A stretch of 44,330 nt of DNA from Comamonadaceae bacterium (GTDB lineage Bacteria > Pseudomonadota > Gammaproteobacteria > Burkholderiales > Burkholderiaceae_C), in NCBI GenBank assembly GCA_947452785.1, contig CANGDZ010000025.1, positions 1-44,330 of the forward strand, given 5' to 3'. Shown here one piece after another: positions 17,152 through 26,871 of the stretch. Made by a program: the position numbers and the translations under genes. The stretch's first letter is position 1, and the number at the start of each line of letters is the position of its first letter. The notes under the pieces are model-generated. The model searched no databases. It saw nothing but the letters and a program-made list of their open reading frames with translations, and was not told where the DNA came from.

Positions 17152-18159
17152 ATGAGCCATTCCACATCACCTTTGCAATCCCATCTCGAGACCCTGCCGC
17201 GCAGCCTGAACGTACTGCTCGCTTTGTGCCTGCTGGCGCTGTTGGCCTTTCCGTTTGTGGGCACCGATTTTTATGTGCAAATGGTCTCGCGCATGATGAT
17301 CCTGGCCATCTTCGCCATGAGCCTGGATCTGCTGCAAGGCGTCACCGGCTTGGTGTCGCTGGGCCATGCGGCCTACTTTGGTGTAGCCGGTTACGCCTTG
17401 GCGTTTCTCACGCCAGCGGGCGAACCGGTCAGCCTGTACACCTCGCTGCCGATTGCGGTGGCCGCCTCGGCGCTGCTGGCTTTGGTGATCGGTTTCCTGG
17501 TCGTGCGCACGCACGGCATTTACTTCATCATGGTGACGATGGCGTTTGCGCAGATGGTGTTCTATGTCTTCTTTGACAACAAAGCCTTGGGCGGCTCAGA
17601 CGGGATTTACATCAACTTCAAACCCGATGCGCGCCTGTTCGACCTGGAAAACAAACAGGTTTTTTATTACTTCACCCTCGCCTGCATGATCGCCGTCTAT
17701 GCCTTTTTGCGCCGCTTGCTGTGGAGCCCGTTCGGCCGCGCACTGGCCGGTATCCGGGTGAACGAGCACCGCATGCGCGCTTTGGGTTTTGCCACGTTCT
17801 CGCACAAGCTGGCGGCCTTCACCTTGGCGGGCGCATTGGCCGGATTGGCGGGTTTTTTGTGGGGTGCGCAAACCGGTTACGTGAATCCCGAGCTCATGGG
17901 ATTTCACATGAGCGCGCACGCCATCATGATGGTGATTTTGGGCGGCATGGGCAATTTTGCCGGCGCCATCATCGGTGCGTTTTCGTTTGAATATTTGCTG
18001 CACGTCTTCAAAGACCTGCCCGAAGTCGCAGGCTTCAACTTGGGCAAGCATTGGCAGTTGTGGATGGGCTGCTTCATTGTGGCCCTGGTGGTGTTTGCGC
18101 CGCGCGGCATCCTCGGCCTGTTGGCCAAACTGTTTAAGCGCAAAGGGGGTGCAGCATGA
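17152..18159 (+). CDS. livM: Branched-chain-type ABC transporter permease LivM
   Basis: This 335-aa membrane protein is the second permease subunit. It shows the family pattern SLDLLQGVTGLVSLGHAAYF, followed by the NEHRMRALGFATFSHKLAAF contact loop for the ATPases and a C-terminal basic tail (KLFKRKGGAA). It overlaps the next gene by four bases (ATGA), a sign of coupled translation. Confidence 0.93.
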   Translation: MSHSTSPLQSHLETLPRSLNVLLALCLLALLAFPFVGTDFYVQMVSRMMILAIFAMSLDLLQGVTGLVSLGHAAYFGVAGYALAFLTPAGEPVSLYTSLPIAVAASALLALVIGFLVVRTHGIYFIMVTMAFAQMVFYVFFDNKALGGSDGIYINFKPDARLFDLENKQVFYYFTLACMIAVYAFLRRLLWSPFGRALAGIRVNEHRMRALGFATFSHKLAAFTLAGALAGLAGFLWGAQTGYVNPELMGFHMSAHAIMMVILGGMGNFAGAIIGAFSFEYLLHVFKDLPEVAGFNLGKHWQLWMGCFIVALVVFAPRGILGLLAKLFKRKGGAA

Positions 18160-18962
18160 GCACTAAGCCTTTGAACACAGCGCCTTTGAAAACTGATCCT
18201 TTACTGAGCGCCCGCGATCTGACCAAACGCTTTGGCGGCTTGGCGGCGGTGCAGCAAGTTTCGGTGGATTTATGGCTGGGCCAGATTCACGCAGTGATCG
18301 GCCCCAACGGCGCCGGCAAGTCCACCCTCACCAATTTGCTGTCGGGTGATTTGCCTTCCACCTCAGGCACCGTCATGCTTCGCGGGCAGGACATCTCGGG
18401 CTGGACGCCTGAAAAAATATCCAGTAACGGCTTGGGCCGAAGCTACCAAAAAACCAATATTTTCCGCAGCTTCAGCATTTGGGAAAACGTACGCCTGGCC
18501 GCACAGTCGCGCAGCCAACCGGGCGCCTTCAACCCTTTGCGCTGGCTCCAATCAGCAGCCCGCATGCGAGAGGTGAACGAACGCGCCGAACGTGCCATTG
18601 AACTGGCCGGCCTGCACAACCGCAGGCAGCATATGGCGGGCGCCGCCAGCCACGGCGAACAACGGCAACTTGAAATTGCCATGACCTTGGCCACCGAACC
18701 CTCGGTGCTGTTGCTCGACGAGCCCTTGGCCGGTATGGGTGTGGCAGAGGCTGAAAGCATGGTGCAGCTCTTGCTGCGACTGAAAAAAGACCACGCCATC
18801 ATGCTGGTCGAGCATGATATTGAAGCAATTTTCACGCTGTCCGACCAACTCACCGTGATGGTCAATGGCCAAGTCATTGCCAGCGGTTTGCCGGCCGATG
18901 TGCGGGCTGACCGCAATGTGCAAGCCGCGTATTTGGGTGAAGATTTAGGTGAAGAACACTGA
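18156..18962 (+). CDS. livG: Branched-chain-type ABC transporter ATP-binding protein LivG
   Basis: This 268-aa ATPase has Walker A GPNGAGKSTL, a signature region AASHGEQRQLEIA (an LSHGEQ variant) and Walker B VLLLDEPLAG, with a switch His in MLVEHDIEAIF. It powers the LivHM channel together with LivF. The start overlaps livM by four bases and the stop overlaps the livF start by one base, so translation is tightly coupled. Confidence 0.94.
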   Translation: MSTKPLNTAPLKTDPLLSARDLTKRFGGLAAVQQVSVDLWLGQIHAVIGPNGAGKSTLTNLLSGDLPSTSGTVMLRGQDISGWTPEKISSNGLGRSYQKTNIFRSFSIWENVRLAAQSRSQPGAFNPLRWLQSAARMREVNERAERAIELAGLHNRRQHMAGAASHGEQRQLEIAMTLATEPSVLLLDEPLAGMGVAEAESMVQLLLRLKKDHAIMLVEHDIEAIFTLSDQLTVMVNGQVIASGLPADVRADRNVQAAYLGEDLGEEH

Positions 18963-19675
18963 TGGCCGACCTGTTGATCCAAGGCCAAGGCCTGAACACG
19001 TTTTATGGGGCCAGCCACATCTTGCGCGACCTCGATTTCTCCATCGCCCGAGGCGAAACCGTGGGGCTGATGGGGCGCAACGGCATGGGCAAGAGCACCC
19101 TGCTCAAAACCCTGATGGGCATCGTGCCGCCGCGCTCTGGCGAGGTGCTCATCAAAGGGCAAGTCATGAACGGCCGTCCGACCTTTGAAGTCGCCCAACT
19201 GGGCATCGCCTACGTGCCTGAAGGGCGCGGTATTTTTGGCAATCTGAGCGTGGTCGAAAATCTGAAAATGGCGGCCCGCGCCGGAACGCAAGGTCAACGC
19301 GATTGGACTTACGAACGGGTGCTGGAAACCTTTCCGCGCCTGCAAGAGCGCTTGAACAACGGAGGCCAACAACTCTCAGGTGGCGAGCAGCAAATGCTGA
19401 CTATCGGCCGCGCGCTGATGACCAACCCTGACCTGCTGATCTTGGACGAAGCCACCGAAGGCCTGGCCCCACTGATTGCCCGCGACATCTGGCGCATTTG
19501 CAGCGTTATCAAAGACAGCGGCATCAGTTCCATCATCGTGGACAAAAACTGGAAGCATGTCACCCAAATCACCGACCGCAATGTGATTTTGGTGAAAGGC
19601 GAAGTCGCCTTTGAAGGCAGCTCTGCACATCTGCGCGATAACCCCGCGGTGCTGGAGCAACACCTCGGGGTGTGA
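18962..19675 (+). CDS. livF: Branched-chain-type ABC transporter ATP-binding protein LivF
   Basis: This 237-aa ATPase has Walker A GRNGMGKSTL, the signature LSGGEQQ and Walker B LLILDEATEGLAP. The usual switch His after Walker B appears as a Lys (IIVDKNWKHV), a variation seen in some LivF-type proteins. It is the last gene of the five-gene transporter unit, and its ATG shares one base with the livG stop. No clear terminator follows; a decayed pseudogene on the other strand comes next. Confidence 0.93.
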   Translation: MADLLIQGQGLNTFYGASHILRDLDFSIARGETVGLMGRNGMGKSTLLKTLMGIVPPRSGEVLIKGQVMNGRPTFEVAQLGIAYVPEGRGIFGNLSVVENLKMAARAGTQGQRDWTYERVLETFPRLQERLNNGGQQLSGGEQQMLTIGRALMTNPDLLILDEATEGLAPLIARDIWRICSVIKDSGISSIIVDKNWKHVTQITDRNVILVKGEVAFEGSSAHLRDNPAVLEQHLGV

Positions 19676-19694
19676 ACTTGTCGGACGCTCTGTC

Positions 19695-20286
19695 TCAGCT
19701 TTGCGGATTTTGAATCCAATCGGTGATGCGCTTGACCGTTTCTTTTTCGTAATGGATAAAACCATGCCAGTGCTTGGCTTCGCAAGGGTCGCCCTGCGGA
19801 TCTGAGTCGCCCTCGATCAAGATGAATTTTTTCACCGGGCGGACTTCAATATGCCAATGATTCGCTCCGCCTCGTAGGGCACGCAGACCTAACAATCATC
19901 ATTTTTGTGATACACCACCAACGCAGGGATTTTCAAGCTTGCCAAATTTTTCGTGGACATAGGCAATCACTTTGGCCAACTCAGCCACATGGTCTTTGCT
20001 CACACGGTAGCCATATTCCAAGCGATTCAAATCAGAAGCGCGATTCGCGAACAAGACGTTGAAATTCGCATTAAAAAAATTCAGTCCTCTAGCGTGACAA
20101 AAAATTGCCCCTTTGGGGCTGCCCGTCAACGATCTTTCCTGTCCCCGCATCACTGCAAGGCAGCAAGATCAGCGAGGCCGTGGCGTTGTGGTGAGGCATG
20201 ACGTACACCGACAAGCGAGCCTCGCAGCGGCCTACATCCAACTACACCATGCCCTCATGAGCGGGGGCTTGTGCGTGCGCGCCCAT
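19695..20286 (-). pseudogene. Decayed alpha/beta hydrolase
   Basis: Minus-strand fragments in several frames match one alpha/beta-hydrolase-like protein in order. They are VYVMPHHNATASLILLP with DAGTGKIVDGQP, then NFNVLFANRASDLNRLEYGY, then IPALVVYHKNDD, then the C-terminal part ending in KRITDWIQNPQS. The fragments are separated by in-frame TAG codons (at 20089-20091 and 19889-19891), a frameshift at a seven-T run and others near the joins. About 90 residues, including the expected nucleophile elbow (G-x-S-x-G), are missing between AKVIAYVHEKFGK and IPALVV. The gene is therefore dead. The 5' limit is approximate. Confidence 0.75.
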
Positions 20287-20356
20287 TGCGGTTCAGCACA
20301 TCATCACATCCAAAATCGACGCCACCAAACGGGAGCCATCCTATTGCCTTTCAACT

Positions 20357-21130
20357 TTATTTCTTTTCAGGCTTGAGACCGCGCTTCAGATACACAGCAC
20401 CCGCTTGGGGTGATTGCAAAAAATCGATCAGCGACTTGGCCGCGCCCGCAACGGAGGATGTGGCCCCAATACCTGCGGTATAGGTGGTGATGTTGTTGAA
20501 AACACCGGGCGGCGCGCCAATCAATGCCACGCCTTGCACCGCCATAACCTCGGGCTCTTGCTGGACGGCCAGATCCGCTTCACCATCCACCACCAATTGA
20601 GCCGCATTGCCGCTCGCGGGAGGATATTTGGCCTTGGCTTTAATGGATTCTGCAATCCCCATTTGTTCCAATGATTTAGCGAAAAAAACACCGCTCGCTC
20701 CACCGAAGGCGGGATTCGAATAAGCGATCGTCTTTGCATTGAGCAAGGTTTGCTTGTAGGCCTCTGGTGTGGAAATATCGACCTTGGGGGAGCCCTGTTT
20801 GACCACGACAGCCATGCCGGAACTGGAAAAGTTGCTGTTGGAACCGGCTAATGCTTTCCCTTCTTTGATCATGGCGTCCAGACTTTGCTGGGTCAAAACC
20901 AACAGGTCCGCCGTTTCGCCAGCCTGTATGCGTTTGACCAAAACGGCCGCCGTAGCCCAAGTGATACTGAGTCGATGTCCACTGAGCTTCTCAAATTGAG
21001 GCGTTAATTCCTCCAAAGCGGCTTGCACGCCGATGGTGCTGAAAACCTTGATTTCAGCGGCCTTCACCAAACTGATGTGCGCAAAGAGTAATGCAAACAC
21101 CAGTGCAGCGCGAGAAAAGAAGATGGTCAT
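20357..21130 (-). CDS. Periplasmic solute-binding protein, ModA-like
   Basis: The 257-aa protein has a signal peptide (MTIFFSRAALVFALLFAHIS, then LVKAAEIK) and the type II binding-protein fold. Features include FSTIGVQAALEELTPQFEKLSG and SNPAFGGASGVFFAKSLEQMGI. This resembles the molybdate-binding family (SBP_bac_11), but no transporter genes are adjacent and the ligand-binding Ser/Tyr pattern is not obvious, so molybdate is not certain. The frame opens at 21172; I chose the ATG at 21130, which starts a proper signal peptide. It is 68 bp after the IclR regulator gene on the same strand and may be cotranscribed. Confidence 0.82.
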   Translation of the reverse strand: MTIFFSRAALVFALLFAHISLVKAAEIKVFSTIGVQAALEELTPQFEKLSGHRLSITWATAAVLVKRIQAGETADLLVLTQQSLDAMIKEGKALAGSNSNFSSSGMAVVVKQGSPKVDISTPEAYKQTLLNAKTIAYSNPAFGGASGVFFAKSLEQMGIAESIKAKAKYPPASGNAAQLVVDGEADLAVQQEPEVMAVQGVALIGAPPGVFNNITTYTAGIGATSSVAGAAKSLIDFLQSPQAGAVYLKRGLKPEKK

Positions 21131-21198
21131 GGTCTTGTCTTTCAGGTGAGATGGAGGGTCCGAAAGGGTCATGATAAGTGGATACCTCTGTTATGCCA

Positions 21199-21969
21199 TC
21201 ACAGTAAAACCCTCAGTTCCCGAGCCGCCTCCAGCAGCAGCGGCAGCCATTTGCGCTGCACGGCGATATCCGTCAACTGCTCCGCGGTACCCACCACATT
21301 GAGCGCCGCCAGGGTTTGGCCTTGCATATTGCGCAGCGGCACCGCCAGAGCGTGAATGCCCAACTCATGCGCTTCGCGGGCCAGGCCGTAATCATCCTTT
21401 CGCACCTGGGCAATCAATGCTTTGAACTTGCTCAAGCCCACTTCAGTTTGCGGTGTGGTGCGTGCCAGTTCACGGCCTTGCAGCCAAGCGCTGAATTCGG
21501 CCTTGGGCAAACTGGCCAACAGCACCCGGCCTGTGGACGTGGCATGCGCAGGCAGGCGTGCGCCCAGATGCAGGCCATAAGCCCCATGCCGCACCGGCTC
21601 GGCCACGCCCGCGCTGCGCGCCACGATCACGCCCTCCCCACCGTCCAATACAACCGCCGAAAATGCGGCCTGGGTTTGTTGCGCCAAACGGTTCAGCGTG
21701 GGTTGCAAGGTGCGTGGCAAGCGCGAGGTTGCCATATAACTGCCGGCAAAACGCAGCACACGGGCCGAGAGCCAGTAATGGCTGCCATCGGTTTCCAAGT
21801 AACCCAACTCAGCCAGAGTGAGCAAATGCCGTCGTGCCGCAGCCCGGGTCAGCCCGGTGCGCTGCGCGGCCAAGGTGGCATTCAGGCGTTGGCGGTCGGT
21901 ATCAAAGGCTTCGAGCACGGACAAGCCCTTGGCCAGGCCTTCGATGTAGTCTGCTTTAGCAATGGTCAT
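21199..21969 (-). CDS. pobR: IclR-family regulator, likely PobR
   Basis: The protein (256 aa from ATG at 21969; TTG at 21990 would give 263) has an N-terminal winged helix (GLSVLEAFDTDRQRLNATLA; TRAAARRHLLTLAELGYL). A C-terminal IclR effector domain ends with LPLLLEAARELRVLL. It is divergent from pobA with a near-perfect palindrome between the genes. This is the arrangement expected of an activator that turns on pobA in response to 4-hydroxybenzoate. IclR-type PobR proteins are known from Acinetobacter and related systems. The specific effector here is inferred from position. Confidence 0.85.
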   Translation of the reverse strand: MTIAKADYIEGLAKGLSVLEAFDTDRQRLNATLAAQRTGLTRAAARRHLLTLAELGYLETDGSHYWLSARVLRFAGSYMATSRLPRTLQPTLNRLAQQTQAAFSAVVLDGGEGVIVARSAGVAEPVRHGAYGLHLGARLPAHATSTGRVLLASLPKAEFSAWLQGRELARTTPQTEVGLSKFKALIAQVRKDDYGLAREAHELGIHALAVPLRNMQGQTLAALNVVGTAEQLTDIAVQRKWLPLLLEAARELRVLL

Positions 21970-21991
21970 GGCAATGTTGAATCCATCCAAT

Positions 21992-22010
21992 TTGCGCGAT
22001 CATCGCACAA
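21992..22010. promoter_or_regulatory. Candidate PobR operator
   Basis: TTGCGCGAT and ATCGCACAA are inverse copies with 8 of 9 matches around a central C. The palindrome lies between pobR and pobA, 102 bp upstream of the pobA start and just upstream of the pobR start, suiting a shared activator/autorepressor site. Confidence 0.6.
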
Positions 22011-22072
22011 TTTTATTGATGAACGCACAAAGTCCACAGTGCTCGTCCATGGAACTCAAAGTTTTTCATTAA

Positions 22073-23314
<1,242 letters not shown>

Positions 23315-23336
23315 GTCACACTGCCTCCCAAATGAC

Positions 23337-23356
23337 ACGGCCGCTCTTGCGGCCGT
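23337..23356 (+). terminator. Hairpin after pobA
   Basis: ACGGCCGC and GCGGCCGT form an 8-bp stem with loop TCTT, followed by the mixed sequence CTTCAT rather than a clean T-run. Confidence 0.6.
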
Positions 23357-23392
23357 CTTCATAATACGAACCTTGATCTACAAAGTTCTGAC

Positions 23393-24265
23393 ATGACAAC
23401 ATTTGCAAAACCACTGCGCGGCGTTCGCGTACTCACTTTGGCCCTGAACCTGCCCGGCCCAGCAGCCGTTATGCGATTGGTGAACATGGGGGCGCAATGC
23501 ACCAAAGTCAATCCGCCCTCCGGCGACCCGATGCATCACTACACCCCCGATGGCTATGCCTTGCTACACAAGGGGATGAAGAGCAAAACACTGGACCTAA
23601 AAACGCCCGAAGGCCAGGCCACGCTGCACAAGCTGCTGCCCAATATCGACGTGTTGCTCACCTCATTTCGCCCCTCGGCCCTGACCAAACTGGGTTTGAG
23701 CTGGAAGGCGCTGCACAAGGATTACCCCGCGCTGAGCTTGATTGAAGTGGTGGGCGCGCCTGGCCCACTGGCGGAAATCCCCGGCCACGATTTAACCTAC
23801 CAAGCCGAAGTCGGCTTGGTCAACGGCATGGACCTGCCGCCCAGCTTGTTTGCCGACATGGGCGGCGCGCTCATGGCCAGCGAGGCCACACTCAAAGCCG
23901 TGCTGTGCCTCAAAACCAGCGGCAAAGGCAGCCGTTACGAAGTGGCTTTGTCAGACGCCGCTGCCTGGCTGGCCCTGCCCCGCCAACTGCGCATGGCCAC
24001 GCCGGAGGGTGCCGTGGGCGGTGCGCACGCGGGCTACCAAATGTATGCCTGCAAAAACGGCCGCGTGGCCGTGGCCGCGCTGGAGCCCCACTTTGCGGCG
24101 AGCTTGTGTGCGGCCGCAGGCGTGACGCTGACGCATCCGATCAACGACTTGTTTAAAAAGTCGACTCGCCTAGCGATTGCCAGCTTTTTGGCGGGCTGCA
24201 CCCGTATGCAAGTCGACAAGCTGGCTGCGGCCAAAGACATCCCGATGATGAGCTTGCCGCGCTGA
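23393..24265 (+). CDS. Short CaiB/BaiF-type (class III) CoA transferase
   Basis: This 290-aa protein is related to formyl-CoA transferase and alpha-methylacyl-CoA racemase. It keeps the N-terminal LRGVRVLTLALNLPGPAAVM region, DVLLTSFRPSALTKLGLSW and a candidate catalytic Asp in EIPGHDLTYQAEVG. It ends soon after a region that normally lies well before the C-terminus of full-length family members (about 360-400 aa). It is therefore a short form or a C-terminally truncated gene. No frameshift remnants are visible downstream, and hsp20 follows in convergent orientation after 25 bp. No strong ribosome site precedes the ATG. The substrate is unknown. Confidence 0.8.
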   Translation: MTTFAKPLRGVRVLTLALNLPGPAAVMRLVNMGAQCTKVNPPSGDPMHHYTPDGYALLHKGMKSKTLDLKTPEGQATLHKLLPNIDVLLTSFRPSALTKLGLSWKALHKDYPALSLIEVVGAPGPLAEIPGHDLTYQAEVGLVNGMDLPPSLFADMGGALMASEATLKAVLCLKTSGKGSRYEVALSDAAAWLALPRQLRMATPEGAVGGAHAGYQMYACKNGRVAVAALEPHFAASLCAAAGVTLTHPINDLFKKSTRLAIASFLAGCTRMQVDKLAAAKDIPMMSLPR

Positions 24266-24290
24266 TTGGGGCGTTGGGCTCACTCATTGA

Positions 24291-24725
24291 TCAGTTGATT
24301 TTCAATTGATGCGCTTGTCCGTTTGCTTTTTTGGGCAAGGTTAGATTCAAAACTCCGTTTTCATATTTGGCCACTGCAGCGGCCGAGTCCACGCTTTCAT
24401 CCAAAGTGAAACTGCGCGCCACGCTGCCGAAATAGCGTTCACTGCGGATCACTTTCGCCCCCTCTTTCTCTTCAGTCTCTTTTTTGATTTCTGCACGCAA
24501 AGAGACCAGATTGCCATCGACTGACACTTTGATGTCTTCTTTGGCCACTCCCGGAATTTCGGCTTTGACAAAGAAGTTCTTGTCGTCCTCTGTTAAGTCA
24601 AGCCGCATCTGCGGCTCGCCGTCCAACAAACGGTGCACCGGACGCAGTGCAAAGCCTTTGAAAAAGTCGTCGCTAAACGGGTCCCTCAGTTCGCCAAAGG
24701 GGTTGAATCGTGCAAGATTACTCAT
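24291..24725 (-). CDS. Small heat shock protein Hsp20
   Basis: This 144-aa ATP-independent chaperone has a short N-terminal arm (MSNLARFNPFGELRDPFSDD). The alpha-crystallin domain runs from about MRLDLTEDDKNFFVKAEIPG to GVLNLTLPKK. GGAG lies seven bases before the ATG at 24725, so I prefer it over the longer frame at 24737. A heat-shock promoter would be expected upstream, but I did not find a convincing sigma-32 match. Confidence 0.93.
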   Translation of the reverse strand: MSNLARFNPFGELRDPFSDDFFKGFALRPVHRLLDGEPQMRLDLTEDDKNFFVKAEIPGVAKEDIKVSVDGNLVSLRAEIKKETEEKEGAKVIRSERYFGSVARSFTLDESVDSAAAVAKYENGVLNLTLPKKANGQAHQLKIN

Positions 24726-25225
24726 GATGTTCTCCATTCAGTTTTCAAAAAATACAGCGTTGACACTGCACGGTTTTATCGGCGTTTTGTTTGATACAAA
24801 GCCGACGGGTCAGCCTTCATACCAACCCTGTATTCACCTTAAAAAAATGAACACCAACTGTCTGTGTTGCAAAGCACATTGCATCGCCACAGGAAATGGG
24901 TGATGGCTTTAAACCTGCCAGTCATCTGCATCCAAGCGGTTGGAATTTTGTCCTGCACATAGGTCTTGCTTTGAAGATCAGCATTGACAACGATTGTTGT
25001 AAGCGTAATAGTGAGCGCTGTAAATCTCCCCGTTTGGTTAGGCCCTGAGTGCACTAAGCATTCGTGAGACACCCAAACCATTGCTGAGTTAGGAAGTTAT
25101 CTCGTGAGGTATATGCGTGCGTTCGCTGCACAACATACGCACTTGTCCGCTGTCACTAGGATGAAAGCTCAGTTTGAAAATGAAAACTGAGTTTCCCTTG
25201 GCAATCATCAATCGGGAGCAAATTC
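24726..25225. other. 500-bp non-coding stretch
   Basis: No convincing gene is present. Frames on both strands lack ribosome sites and recognisable features. There is an inverted repeat at 25168-25191 (CTCAGTTT with AAACTGAG, 8-base loop, followed by TTTCCC) that may be an attenuator or terminator. The region presumably also holds the divergent promoters of hsp20 and of the small gene at 25226. Confidence 0.5.
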
Positions 25226-25502
25226 ATGAACAAGTCTTTTTTGCAGTTTTTTAAAGATGGAACAGACAGTTTTTTCGGCAACCCGTCTCGGCTTTCTTGC
25301 GTGGGTTTTGGGGGTTTTAGGTGTGTGGATCGTTCGCTCGATCGACGATAAAGGGATGCCAGCGATTGACAACAGCATCCTGACCATGATCGGTATTCTG
25401 ATGACTGGAAAGGCCGTGCAAAGCTTCAGTGAAAATGAAGCCCCGCACAAACAGCAAGCCCCAGCAGCTGAAGTTGCGCCTTCCGCAGGCGCAAACTCAT
25501 GA
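25226..25502 (+). pseudogene. Small membrane protein gene with a +1 frameshift at a T-run
   Basis: GGGAGC stands about eight bases before ATG at 25226. That frame reads MNKSFLQFFKDGTDSF and then goes wrong at six T (25270-25275). A second frame continues with SATRLGFLAWVLGVLGVWIV and ends at 25502. Removing one T joins them into one protein of about 91 aa, with a membrane segment near residues 18-35, a second weaker hydrophobic segment (ILTMIGILMTGKAV) and an Ala/Pro-rich tail. If the T-run is real, only a downstream 81-aa product from ATG 25257 with a weak ribosome site could be made. The gene may be intact with a sequencing error, mutated, or read by frameshifting. The function is unknown. 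Confidence 0.6.
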
Positions 25503-25508
25503 TCGACT

Positions 25509-26321
25509 TCATTTTCCAGTAAATTGCGCGGTGCGCTTTTCCATGAAGTGCGCCACGCCTTCGCGAAAGTCTTCGCTGGCAAAGCTTTGCAGCATTTCCG
25601 CATTGGCTTGGCGGGTGTTCTCTGCCAGGCTCTGGAACGGTGCATCGTACTGCTGGCGTTTGATCACGGCCATCGAGCGCGGGGAGACGTTGTCGACCAA
25701 GTCGCGCACATACGCATAGGTGGCCTCGGCCAATTGGTCAGCCGCAAACACTTTGTTCACCAAGCCCATGGCTTGTGCCTCAGGTGCCAGCACTTTACGC
25801 GCCGACAACAGCAGGTCCATGGCGTTGGCATGGCCCACGATCATGGGCAGCATCCAGCTCAGGCCGTGCTCGGCAATCAGGCCGCGCCGGGCAAACGAGG
25901 TGGTGAACACCGCGTTGTCGGCCGCAAAGCGGATGTCGCAATACAGCGCGTGCACCATGCCAATGCCCGCTGTGGCCCCGTTCAGCATTCCGATGACGGG
26001 CTTGGCAATGGCCGGGTAAAAGCCATAGCGGGTTTGGTAGTCCAGCCGTTGGTTCACATCAAAGGGTTGCGTCCAGGTGTTGGCGGTGATGTCACTTGGG
26101 TCCAGGCCTTTGAGCAAGTCCATGTCAGCGCCCGCACAAAACCCACGCCCTGCACCGGTGAGCACAATGGCGCGCACACCATCGTCTGCGGCGGCTGCGT
26201 TCATGGTTTGGCGCACTTCCCGCTCCATGATCGCGGTCCAGGCGTTCAACTTTTCAGGCCGGTTCAAGGTGATGGTGGCGATCCGGTGTTCAACGTTGTA
26301 GAGGATGTGCTGGTAGGTCAT
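25509..26321 (-). CDS. Enoyl-CoA hydratase/isomerase family protein
   Basis: This 270-aa crotonase-family protein has ITLNRPEKLNAWTAIMERE and the oxyanion-hole region GRGFCAGADMDLL. The second CoA-binding region is NGATAGIGMVHALYCDIRFA, and the catalytic area FARRGLIAEHGLSWMLP holds a Glu-His pair at the place of the usual second acid. ATG at 26321 is preferred; the longer frame starts with TTG. Substrate is not predictable. It is followed upstream on the same strand by an NTF2-like gene and an MFS exporter, all probably in one unit. Confidence 0.9.
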   Translation of the reverse strand: MTYQHILYNVEHRIATITLNRPEKLNAWTAIMEREVRQTMNAAAADDGVRAIVLTGAGRGFCAGADMDLLKGLDPSDITANTWTQPFDVNQRLDYQTRYGFYPAIAKPVIGMLNGATAGIGMVHALYCDIRFAADNAVFTTSFARRGLIAEHGLSWMLPMIVGHANAMDLLLSARKVLAPEAQAMGLVNKVFAADQLAEATYAYVRDLVDNVSPRSMAVIKRQQYDAPFQSLAENTRQANAEMLQSFASEDFREGVAHFMEKRTAQFTGK

Positions 26322-26351
26322 GTGCGTTCTTTCTATCAATGAATGAAGAAG

Positions 26352-26849
26352 TCAAACTGAACCCTTGGCGCGGGTCAAAAAGGCCTGGGTCGCGGGCTGC
26401 GCCAGCAGTTGGCTGCTCCAGCGCTGCAGCACTTTTTCGATGCGCGGTGCGGCTACACCCAACTGCACCATGGCCACGCCGCCGTTGACGGACTCGCTGT
26501 AATCGCAGATCAACCCGTCACGCAGTTCGAACCGGCTGATACCGTCAATCACCACCTGACGCCCAGCAAAATCAGGCACCTTGGAGGTGAAACTCGACAA
26601 GGAACGCGCGTAAGCAATACGGCCATTGCACACCGGCTCGAACATTTCCCAGCGATAGTCCGGCCCTGCGTCGCGGTGGAATAACTCCGCCATCATGTGG
26701 GCAATGTCAGCACGACCCGTGTGGTCGCCGTAGATGTAGTCGTGGTACACCCCGTCTGGTGTGAAGCATTCGGCAAAGGCTTGTCCATCCCCACGTTCAG
26801 CCGCTTCACTGAACCGTTGTAGCAATTCTTCAAATTCGGTTTGTGTCAT
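26352..26849 (-). CDS. NTF2-like (SnoaL-type) protein
   Basis: This 165-aa protein has the cone-shaped NTF2 fold pattern: an N-terminal helix pair (FEELLQRFSEAAERGDGQAFAECF), then TPDGVYHDYIYGDHTGRADI and a series of strands ending in the SNGG-like YSESVNGGVAMVQLG region. Such proteins act as isomerases, dehydratases or lyases on small ring compounds, or as binding proteins. AAGGAG lies eight bases before the ATG. It is 30 bp upstream of the enoyl-CoA hydratase gene and probably works with it. Confidence 0.82.
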   Translation of the reverse strand: MTQTEFEELLQRFSEAAERGDGQAFAECFTPDGVYHDYIYGDHTGRADIAHMMAELFHRDAGPDYRWEMFEPVCNGRIAYARSLSSFTSKVPDFAGRQVVIDGISRFELRDGLICDYSESVNGGVAMVQLGVAAPRIEKVLQRWSSQLLAQPATQAFLTRAKGSV

Positions 26850-26871
26850 CGTTGCATCTCCTTTTTGATCG

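Noticed and set aside
24726..24800. Sigma-32 promoter for hsp20
   Set aside because: No convincing CTTGAA or CCCCAT-type elements were found at proper spacing.
24839..25081. 80-aa minus-strand frame in the non-coding stretch upstream of hsp20
   Set aside because: No ribosome site, no recognisable domain and unusual composition (Cys/Trp-rich end). I cannot support it as a gene.
25226..25502. Programmed -1 frameshift at the U UUU UUC heptamer
   Set aside because: The heptamer is present, but a -1 shift leads to a frame that does not encode the membrane protein; a +1 shift is required.
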